Source of the DNA: Alphaproteobacteria bacterium
Lineage (GTDB): Bacteria; Pseudomonadota; Alphaproteobacteria; Zavarziniales; Zavarziniaceae
Direction of reading: 5' to 3'
Length of the DNA: 8,353 nt
Assembly (NCBI GenBank): GCA_021774355.1
Contig: JAJFJE010000225.1
Span: 1 to 8,353 of the forward strand
This document shows positions 1-5,487 of the stretch, one piece after another. Under the pieces are notes generated by a model. The model was not told the DNA's origin. It searched no databases and saw nothing but the letters and a program-made list of their open reading frames with translations. Position 1 is the first letter of the stretch; each line of letters opens with the position of its first letter. A program made the position numbers and the translations under genes.

Positions 1-1137
1 CGTGATCGGATCGGTCGGTTCGAGGCCCTGGATCATCCCCAGATAGCCGCAAGCCAGCGACGCCGCAATGCCCAGATAGGGATTGGCATCGGCGCCGGGG
101 ACGCGGTTCTCCACCCGGCGGGCCGCGGCCACGGATTCCGGAACGCGCAACCCGGCGGTGCGATTCTCCCGTCCCCAATGGAGATTGATCGGCGCCGAGT
201 AGTAGCGGGTCAGGCGGCGGTAGGAATTGACGTTGGGCGCGATCAGCGGCATTGCCGCCGGCAGGAATTTCTGCAGCCCGGCGATATGGGCATAGAACAG
301 GGGGGTGTCCTTGCCCTCGTCGTCGGCAAACAGGTTGCGCCCGGTCTTGGCGTCGACGATCGACTGGTGGATATGCATGGCACTGCCCGGCTCGCCTTCA
401 TAGGGCTTGGCCATGAAGGTGGCATAGACGCCATGTTTCAGGGCCGCCTGGCGCACCGTGCGTTTGAACAGGAAGGCCTGGTCGGCCATGGTCATCGGAT
501 CGGAGTGGTTGAAGTTGATCTCGCACTGGGCGCGGCCCGCCTCGTGGATCAGGGTATCGACGTCCAACTCCTGGGTTTCGCAGAATTTATAGACATCCTC
601 GAAGATCGGATCGAACTCGTTGACCGCGTCGATGCCATAGGACTGGCTGCCGGTCTCGGCCCGGCCGGAGCGGCCGATCGGTGGCTGCAGCGGGTAGTCC
701 GGATCGATGTTCTTGGCGCACAGGTAGAATTCCAGCTCGGGCGCGACGATCGCCTTCCAGCCCTGGGCCTCGTAGAGGCCGATGACCCGGCGCAGCACCT
801 GGCGCGGGGCGATGGCGACCGGCCGGCCGTCGCGATAGAGGCAATCATTGATGACCTGGGCCGTCGGGTCGTCATACCACGGCACCACGGACAGGGTGTC
901 CAGGTCAGGCTTCAGGATAATGTCCGGCTCGGTCGGGTCGGTGACCTCGGAATCGATGAAATTGCCGGTGACGATCTGGGAAAAAATCGCTTCCGGCAGG
1001 CGCAGCGACGTGTCCGTCTGGCTTTTGACGAATTTCGGGGTGGGCAGGATCTTGCCCCTGGCGATCCCGGAGAGATCGGGCACCAGACATTCCACCTCGG
1101 TGATGCCACGCTCGCGCAGCCACTCCTCCAACACCAT
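1..1137 (-). CDS. Glutamine synthetase-family enzyme, PuuA/gamma-glutamylpolyamine synthetase-like (3' end cut by window edge)
   Basis: This is a cytoplasmic ATP-dependent ligase of the glutamine synthetase superfamily. 379 codons are visible without a stop; the family usually has about 440-460, so some 60-80 residues are missing past position 1. Class motifs appear in order: PELEFYL (133-139, metal-binding Glu134 and Glu136), HEAGRAQCEIN (198-208), GSAMHIHQS (251-259, with the metal/ATP-site His), NSYRRL (305-310), NRTAGLRVP (325-333), then RVENRVPGADANPY with the conserved Arg/Glu residues. The N-terminus VECLVPDLSGIARGKILP resembles gamma-glutamylputrescine synthetases (PuuA, Pseudomonas SpuI/PauA) more than housekeeping GlnA. 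The likely reaction is therefore ATP-dependent coupling of glutamate to an amine or polyamine, but this subgroup is broad and the substrate is inferred. The ATG at 1137 is preceded by AGGAG (1145-1149) with 7-nt spacing. The gene lies 118 nt downstream of lolA and may have its own promoter. The family is clear; the substrate is uncertain. Confidence 0.93.
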   Translation of the reverse strand, partial: MVLEEWLRERGITEVECLVPDLSGIARGKILPTPKFVKSQTDTSLRLPEAIFSQIVTGNFIDSEVTDPTEPDIILKPDLDTLSVVPWYDDPTAQVINDCLYRDGRPVAIAPRQVLRRVIGLYEAQGWKAIVAPELEFYLCAKNIDPDYPLQPPIGRSGRAETGSQSYGIDAVNEFDPIFEDVYKFCETQELDVDTLIHEAGRAQCEINFNHSDPMTMADQAFLFKRTVRQAALKHGVYATFMAKPYEGEPGSAMHIHQSIVDAKTGRNLFADDEGKDTPLFYAHIAGLQKFLPAAMPLIAPNVNSYRRLTRYYSAPINLHWGRENRTAGLRVPESVAAARRVENRVPGADANPYLGIAASLACGYLGMIQGLEPTDPIT

Positions 1138-1203
1138 CCCGGCGCTCCTCGACAGGGTTCCTGACCCATGATTGCGCAGAGCGCCTGGAAAGGCACGCGT
1201 GAT

Positions 1204-1226
1204 GGTGGCGGCCGGGTCCGGCCACC
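1204..1226 (-). terminator. GC-rich hairpin after lolA, possible terminator
   Basis: GGTGGC (1204-1209) pairs with GCCACC (1221-1226), with further partial CCGG pairing inside. The hairpin lies between the lolA stop and the glutamine synthetase-family start. In the minus-strand direction no run of U follows, so it is not a textbook intrinsic terminator. It could slow or end lolA transcription, or be a by-product of high GC. Confidence 0.25.
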
Positions 1227-1234
1227 GCCGGGGG

Positions 1235-1266
1235 CGCGATCAGCCGGGGTCGCGATCAGCCCCGGT
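1235..1266. repeat. 16-bp tandem duplication across the lolA stop codon
   Basis: Two adjacent 16-mers, CGCGATCAGCCGGGGT (1235-1250) and CGCGATCAGCCCCGGT (1251-1266), match at 14 of 16 positions. The second contains the lolA stop codon (TCA on the plus strand, 1256-1258). The two differing bases create an inverted pair CCGGGG (1244-1249) / CCCCGG (1260-1265) around a 10-nt loop, so the same bases can form a small hairpin at the stop codon. Function is unknown; a replication-slippage duplication is the simplest explanation. Confidence 0.6.
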
Positions 1267-1903
1267 CGTGGCGGGACCGGGTCGCACCCGGCGGGTCCTG
1301 GAAGACGAACAGGCTGGGCGAGAGGTCCAGCCCGGTCTGGACCTGGTCGAGGGTGAACACCGTGGTGGTGCCCTGGGCGTCCAGCACCTGCCATTGGCGG
1401 AATTCGAGGGGCGAATCGGTGAAGATCAGGATCAGCTGGCCCTCATCCTTATGGTCCTCGTCGGTCAGCTTGATGCCGAAGGCGCCCTTGTCGCGCACCA
1501 CCCCCAGGAGATCGAGCCCCTGGTCCAGCTTGATGCGGTCCCGGGTCAGCACGCCGATCGGGGTGGCCCCCAGGGGGTAGCGGTCGACCTGCCGGATCTC
1601 CTTGTCATAGACGATGAGCCAGGTGCCGTCGGCCACCATCAGCAGGGGCGAGGGGGCGTCATATTCAAAGCGCATGCGCCCGGGACGGCGCAGATAGAAC
1701 GTGCCCGCGGCCACCCCGCCGCTGGAATCGACCTGGGTGAAGCGGGCCTTCAGGCTGGTGATGCCGTCGAGCAATTGTTCGGCCCGGTGGATATCGCGCC
1801 GATCGAGATCGCTGAACGCGGCACTGGCGGCACGCGCGCCCACCAGGGGCAGGAGGGCGGCGCCAGCCACCAGGGCGAACAGACTGCGGCGGGACGGAAC
1901 CAT
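1256..1903 (-). CDS. lolA: Outer-membrane lipoprotein carrier protein LolA
   Basis: This 215-aa periplasmic chaperone should take lipoproteins from the inner-membrane LolCDE-type transporter and carry them to the outer membrane. Residues 1-28 form a signal peptide with SRRSLF at 4-9, a hydrophobic core (LVAGAALLPLVG) and a probable cleavage after ASA near residue 28; the paired arginines look Tat-like. The mature part shows LolA-family features: LKARFTQ (51-57), the LRRPGRMRFEY block (71-81), ADGTWLIVYD (91-100) and a DRYPL stretch before the C-terminal beta strands. The length fits the usual ~200 aa. The open frame extends 26 codons further upstream to 1981, but that extension has no signal-like character and would bury the signal peptide, so the ATG at 1903 is chosen; GAAGG (1914-1918) lies 10 nt upstream. 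ftsK is commonly followed by lolA in alphaproteobacteria; here an alpha/beta hydrolase gene stands between them. Confidence 0.92.
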   Translation of the reverse strand: MVPSRRSLFALVAGAALLPLVGARAASAAFSDLDRRDIHRAEQLLDGITSLKARFTQVDSSGGVAAGTFYLRRPGRMRFEYDAPSPLLMVADGTWLIVYDKEIRQVDRYPLGATPIGVLTRDRIKLDQGLDLLGVVRDKGAFGIKLTDEDHKDEGQLILIFTDSPLEFRQWQVLDAQGTTTVFTLDQVQTGLDLSPSLFVFQDPPGATRSRHDRG

Positions 1904-2015
1904 GGGCGGTCGACCTTCGGGTATTTCACTTCTAGATGGTCGCCATCCGCACCGGACGCAATAGGCGATCCTTCCGACCAACCCCGCCGGCCGGGCGATG
2001 TTCCGACCCTGGGTG

Positions 2016-2735
2016 TCAGGGCGGCGCGGCCAGGTCGTCGATCAGCCCGGCGACGGTTCCGGGCATGGTCAGCATGCAATCATGGCCGGTGGCCAGTTCG
2101 AAATAGCGCCAGGCTGCCGGATCGGCCCGGGCGGCATCGCGGAACCGTTCGAAAATGCCCAGCGGCTGGACCGCGCAATAGACATAGCTGCGCGCGGCGA
2201 CCGGCGGCTGGGTCAGGGGTGCCGGCTCGGTCAGGCAGAGCAGAGGCTGGGGCGTCAGCCGGGCCAGCACCTTTGCGGTTTCCGGCGCGGCCGGATCGAG
2301 GCCGAGCTGGGCAGCGGTCAGCATCGGCGGCACCAGCCAGCCATCGCCCTGGGTGGCGGCCTTGTCCCGGGCGGCCGCGGCCCGCGGCCCGGTATAGTCG
2401 GCCACCCGCTCGCCATTGCGCGGGACCATGGCATCGAGATAGACCAGCTGGCGGACCCGCGGCCGCAGGCGATCTGCCATCACCGTTGCCACCATGCCGC
2501 CATAGGAATGGGCGACCAGGGTCACCTCGCCAAGGCCGGCCGCGCCGAGCGCCGCGACGGCATCGTCGGCCTGGGCGACCAGGCCGATGGCGCGGTGCAG
2601 TTCGCCCTGCCGTTCGGCCATGCCGATCAGGGTCGGCGCCAGCACCCGGTGGCCGCGGGCGGTCAGCGCCGCCGCCACCTTGTCCCAGCACCAGCCGCCA
2701 TGCCAGGCGCCGTGAATCAATACGATATCGGCCAC
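2016..2735 (-). CDS. Alpha/beta-fold hydrolase, SABP2/HNL methylesterase-like
   Basis: A 239-aa soluble single-domain protein with no signal peptide. The oxyanion segment LIHGAWHGGWCW (6-17) and nucleophile elbow HSYGG (76-80, Ser77) are typical of the plant methylesterase/hydroxynitrile lyase (SABP2, HNL) branch and its bacterial relatives. YLDAMVPRNGERVADY (99-114) is another hallmark of that branch. The catalytic His is expected at His218 in ATGHDCMLTMP. Where homologues carry the catalytic acid after strand 7 (pattern C-T-x-D), this protein reads C-A-V-Q (187-190), so Asp101 may act instead or activity may be altered. The substrate is unknown; an ester or small carbonyl adduct is the family expectation. 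The start is GTG at 2735, set by a very strong ribosome site. The gene is 206 nt downstream of ftsK across a large palindrome, and 112 nt upstream of lolA, so it is probably transcribed separately from ftsK. The family is well supported; the role is not known. Confidence 0.9.
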   Translation of the reverse strand: MADIVLIHGAWHGGWCWDKVAAALTARGHRVLAPTLIGMAERQGELHRAIGLVAQADDAVAALGAAGLGEVTLVAHSYGGMVATVMADRLRPRVRQLVYLDAMVPRNGERVADYTGPRAAAARDKAATQGDGWLVPPMLTAAQLGLDPAAPETAKVLARLTPQPLLCLTEPAPLTQPPVAARSYVYCAVQPLGIFERFRDAARADPAAWRYFELATGHDCMLTMPGTVAGLIDDLAAPP

Positions 2736-2741
2736 GCAACG

Positions 2742-2749
2742 CCTCCCCC
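2742..2749 (-). promoter_or_regulatory. Strong Shine-Dalgarno that fixes a GTG start
   Basis: GGGGGAGG on the minus strand lies 6 nt before the GTG at 2735. It is the strongest Shine-Dalgarno match seen in the window, and it settles the GTG as the start of the alpha/beta hydrolase. It suggests efficient translation independent of upstream genes. Confidence 0.75.
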
Positions 2750-2903
2750 GGCTGTTTCGCCCAGGCTAGCCGGGCCGGACCGGCCTGTATCCCCGTCATT
2801 CGCCATGGAACCCATCACCAGCGGGCATGGCCGGGGGCCTTGGCGCATCTTCAGGCGACGTGGATTCCGGGTCGCCGTCTGACGATGCGGTGCTGCAACA
2901 CCT

Positions 2904-2944
2904 TAGGGCATTGGCGGAATGACCCTCATTCCGCCAATGCCCTA
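2904..2944. terminator. Perfect 19-bp inverted repeat including the ftsK stop codon
   Basis: The left arm TAGGGCATTGGCGGAATGA (2904-2922) and right arm (2926-2944) are exact reverse complements around the loop CCC. On the minus-strand transcript this is a very stable hairpin beginning at the ftsK stop codon, which occupies 2942-2944 and so forms the base of the stem. A smaller hairpin, GGTG/CACC (2889-2892 and 2899-2902), follows directly. No U-run follows, so a classical intrinsic terminator is not certain. Alternatives are an mRNA 3'-end stabiliser, or a dispersed palindromic (REP-like) element that landed at the gene end. The structure itself is certain; the role is inferred. Confidence 0.7.
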
Positions 2945-5356
2945 GAGAATGCGCTCGCCGGCCTCGTTGATCAGGACCTCGCGCTTGCCGACATGATTGG
3001 GCTTGCCGACGATTCCCGCATCCTCCATCTGCTCGATGATGCGGGCGGCGCGGTTATAGCCGATCTGCAGATGGCGCTGGATGAAGCTGGTCGAGGCCTT
3101 GCCTTCGCGGGCGACCAGTGCCACCGCCTTGTCGTAGAGGTCGTCGCCGCTGCCCCCGCCGCCGCCGAAGCCGCCCTCGGCCAGGTCGACCTCGTCGAGC
3201 TCCTCGGTTACGGCGTCGAGATAGGCCGGCGTACCCTGGGCCTTGAGGAAGGCGACCACCGCCTCGACCTCGCCGTCCGAGCAGAACGGCCCGTGGACGC
3301 GGGTGACACGCCCGCCGCCGGCCATATAGAGCATGTCGCCCTGGCCCAGCAGCTGTTCGGCGCCCTGCTCGCCCAGGATCGTCCGGCTGTCGATCTTGCT
3401 GGTCACCTGGAACGAGATGCGGGTCGGGAAATTGGCCTTGATGGTGCCGGTGATGACGTCGACCGAGGGCCGTTGGGTGGCCAGGATCAGGTGGATGCCG
3501 GCGGCCCGGGCCATCTGGGCCAGGCGCTGGATCGCCCCTTCGATATCCTTGCCGGCGACCATCATCAGGTCGGCGAACTCATCGACCACGACCACGATGA
3601 AGGGCAGCGGCTCGAGCGGCAGGGCCTGTTCCTCGAACACCGGCTTGCCCGTGGCGACATCGAAGCCGGTCTGCACCGAGCGCTTCAACTCTTCGCCCCT
3701 GTTCCGCGCCTCGGCGATCCGGGCGTTGTAGCCGGCAATATTGCGCACCCCAAGGCGCGACATTTTGCGATAGCGGTCCTCCATCTCCCGGACCGTCCAT
3801 TTCAAGGCGACGACCGCCTTGCCCGGCTCGGTCACCACCGGCGCCAGGAGGTGGGGAATCCCCTCATAGACCGAGAGTTCGAGCATTTTGGGGTCGATCA
3901 GGATCAGCTTGCACTGGTCGGGCGGCAGCCGGTAGAGCAGCGACAGGATCATGGTGTTGATCGCCACCGACTTGCCCGAGCCGGTGGTCCCGGCGACCAG
4001 CAGATGGGGCATCCGGGCCAGGTCGGCGACCACCGGCGCGCCGGCAATGTCCTTGCCCAGGGCCAGGGTCAGGGTCGCCGAGGTCTTTTCATAATCCTGG
4101 GCGGACAGAAGCTCGGCCAGGAAGACGATCTCGCGGCGCGGGTTGGGCAGTTCGATGCCCATGGCATTGCGCCCGGGGACCACGGACACGCGGGCCGAAA
4201 TGGCGCTCATCGAGCGGGCGATGTCGTCGGCCAGGCCGATCACCCGCGAGGACTTGGTTCCCGGCGCGGGCTCCAATTCGTAGAGCGTGACCACCGGGCC
4301 GGGCCGCACCTTGGTGATCTGGCCGCGCACGCCGAAATCGTCGAGCACGCTTTCCAGCAGCCGGGCATTGGCCTCCAGCGCCTCCTCATCGACCTTGGCG
4401 ACGGTCTGCTTGGGCTTTTGCAGCAGGCCCAGGGGCGGCAATTGGTAGCCGTCGCCGCCGCCGCCCAGGTCGAGCGCCGCCTGGTCCTCGGCCACGGCGC
4501 GCTTGCTCGGCCTGGCCGCGACTGGCGCCGCCGCCACCCGGCGCTTGGCCGGCGTCGCCACCGCAGCCGGCGGCTCGGTGTGCCCGGCCGGGACCAATTC
4601 GGGCGCCACCCGCTCGCGCCGCCGCCGGCCGCTTGCCGGCGGCTCGTCCGCAGACCCTGCCCGACGGCCGAACTGCAGCCGTGGCAACCGGCTGCCGGCC
4701 AGGCCCAGGCGGCGGCCGAGGCTGCCGCCGGCCCAGGCAGCAAAGCCGGCCGTCCGGCGCATCATGCGGCCGAGGGCGGCCCACTCGCCGAGGGCCAGGC
4801 CCATGGCGGGGACCAGCAGCAGCAGGGCCAGCAGACCCAGCACCACGACCCCGGCAGGGCCGGCGAGCCCCAGGCCCTGCCCCAGACTGGCGGTGTGCTG
4901 GCCGAGCAGGTCGCCGGCCACCCCGCCCAGGCCGCTGCCGAAGGGCCAGTCGACGGGTCGCGGGAAGCCCGCGGCCGTGGCCGCGGCGAGCACCAGGGCG
5001 AGGGGCGCCAGCAGCAGGTTGAGCCACAGATAGGGGAGCCCCCGATGGGAAAAGCAGCGCCAGCCCCAGGCGCCCAGAATCACCGGAACCAGGGCCGCCG
5101 CCAGGCCCAGCCATTGCAGTGCCAGATCGGCCCCATGGGCCCCCACCAGACCGACCAGATTGCGCACCGGCTGGTCGGTGGCGGCGTTGAAGCTGGGATC
5201 GCTGGCGCGGTAGCTGACCAGGGCGAGAGCCGCGGTGGTGGCCGCCGCAAACAGGGCAAGGCCGCACAGTTCGCCCAGCCGGCGGCGCAGCACCAGGGCA
5301 AGACTGGCCGGCAGAAGACCTGACCGGGAAGAGATGGAGCCGGCCGAATGGGCCAT
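2942..5356 (-). CDS. ftsK: DNA translocase FtsK (SpoIIIE/FtsK family)
   Basis: An 804-aa inner-membrane, septum-associated ATPase that pumps chromosomal DNA and, in the family, activates XerCD at dif during division. The N-terminus has four hydrophobic segments (about 27-48, 78-98, 108-130 and 165-190) forming the FtsK_4TM anchor. A short basic, Ala/Pro-rich linker follows (about 195-300), far shorter than the roughly 600-aa E. coli linker and closer to SpoIIIE size. The alpha domain starts near 320. The RecA-like motor carries Walker A GTTGSGKS (456-463), Walker B IVVVVDEFADL (587-597, Asp592/Glu593) and the family motif ATQRPSVDVITG (626-637). A glycine-rich hinge (about 728-737) leads to the C-terminal winged-helix gamma domain (about 738-804; STSFIQRHLQIGYNRAARI), which in characterised homologues reads KOPS and contacts XerD. 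The ATG at 5356 has GAGGT 5 nt upstream. The stop codon lies inside a long palindrome. The 131-nt upstream gap suggests an independent promoter. Confidence 0.97.
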   Translation of the reverse strand: MAHSAGSISSRSGLLPASLALVLRRRLGELCGLALFAAATTAALALVSYRASDPSFNAATDQPVRNLVGLVGAHGADLALQWLGLAAALVPVILGAWGWRCFSHRGLPYLWLNLLLAPLALVLAAATAAGFPRPVDWPFGSGLGGVAGDLLGQHTASLGQGLGLAGPAGVVVLGLLALLLLVPAMGLALGEWAALGRMMRRTAGFAAWAGGSLGRRLGLAGSRLPRLQFGRRAGSADEPPASGRRRRERVAPELVPAGHTEPPAAVATPAKRRVAAAPVAARPSKRAVAEDQAALDLGGGGDGYQLPPLGLLQKPKQTVAKVDEEALEANARLLESVLDDFGVRGQITKVRPGPVVTLYELEPAPGTKSSRVIGLADDIARSMSAISARVSVVPGRNAMGIELPNPRREIVFLAELLSAQDYEKTSATLTLALGKDIAGAPVVADLARMPHLLVAGTTGSGKSVAINTMILSLLYRLPPDQCKLILIDPKMLELSVYEGIPHLLAPVVTEPGKAVVALKWTVREMEDRYRKMSRLGVRNIAGYNARIAEARNRGEELKRSVQTGFDVATGKPVFEEQALPLEPLPFIVVVVDEFADLMMVAGKDIEGAIQRLAQMARAAGIHLILATQRPSVDVITGTIKANFPTRISFQVTSKIDSRTILGEQGAEQLLGQGDMLYMAGGGRVTRVHGPFCSDGEVEAVVAFLKAQGTPAYLDAVTEELDEVDLAEGGFGGGGGSGDDLYDKAVALVAREGKASTSFIQRHLQIGYNRAARIIEQMEDAGIVGKPNHVGKREVLINEAGERIL

Positions 5357-5419
5357 GGCGACCTCGGGCGGTTGCGGGACGGGGCAAATGCCCGCGGTCC
5401 GGAACGAATCGACAACGAG

Positions 5420-5448
5420 ACCCTACAGGGCGCCGGGCCGCGGCACAA
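5420..5448 (-). promoter_or_regulatory. Weak candidate sigma-70 promoter for ftsK
   Basis: On the minus strand TTGTGC (5443-5448) and TAGGGT (5420-5425) are separated by exactly 17 nt and lie about 65 nt before the ftsK ATG. Each hexamer matches only about half of the TTGACA/TATAAT consensus. Position and spacing are the main arguments, so this is only a candidate. Confidence 0.22.
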
Positions 5449-5453
5449 CCGGC

Positions 5454-5471
5454 CCCGGCCCCCGGGCCGGG
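5454..5471 (-). terminator. GC-only hairpin between the patatin gene and ftsK
   Basis: CCCGGCCC (5454-5461) and GGGCCGGG (5464-5471) are exact reverse complements separated by 2 nt, 17 nt past the patatin-gene stop. The inner pairs must open to make a real loop. No U-run follows. It may end or attenuate the upstream operon before ftsK, but GC-rich sequence produces such palindromes readily. Confidence 0.3.
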
Positions 5472-5487
5472 CGATCCGGCCGGCCGA

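Noticed and set aside
1904..1981. 26-codon upstream extension of LolA
   Set aside because: It would put Arg- and Cys-containing sequence before a complete signal peptide. The ATG at 1903 gives a normal N-terminus with an acceptable ribosome site.
2708..2814. Short minus-strand ORF of about 32 codons overlapping the hydrolase start
   Set aside because: No convincing Shine-Dalgarno, no recognisable feature, and it overlaps the hydrolase start in another frame.
2805..2882. Short plus-strand ORF of 25 codons in the ftsK-hydrolase gap
   Set aside because: No ribosome site, an Arg/Gly-rich shadow-like composition, and it is the tail of a longer antisense frame.
4621..4643. 9-bp GC hairpin GCCGCCGGC/GCCGGCGGC inside ftsK
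   Set aside because: It falls in the Pro/Arg-rich linker coding region, where GC-only codons make such inverted repeats likely by chance.
4655..4882. Two KOPS-like GGGCAGGG octamers on the minus strand inside ftsK (4655-4662 and 4875-4882)
   Set aside because: The 8-mer GGGNAGGG is expected several times by chance in 8 kb of such GC-rich DNA, so two copies carry no weight without genome-wide skew data.
4969..4986. Near-perfect palindrome CCGCGGCC-GT-GGCCGCGG inside ftsK
   Set aside because: It is explained by a run of GC-rich Ala codons in a membrane segment; there is no sign of a regulatory site.
1172..5323. Plus-strand open frame of 1383 codons running antisense to lolA, the hydrolase and ftsK
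   Set aside because: It covers three well-identified minus-strand genes, shows no domain, and has the Arg/Gly/His/Gln-rich composition typical of antisense frames in high-GC codon-biased DNA.
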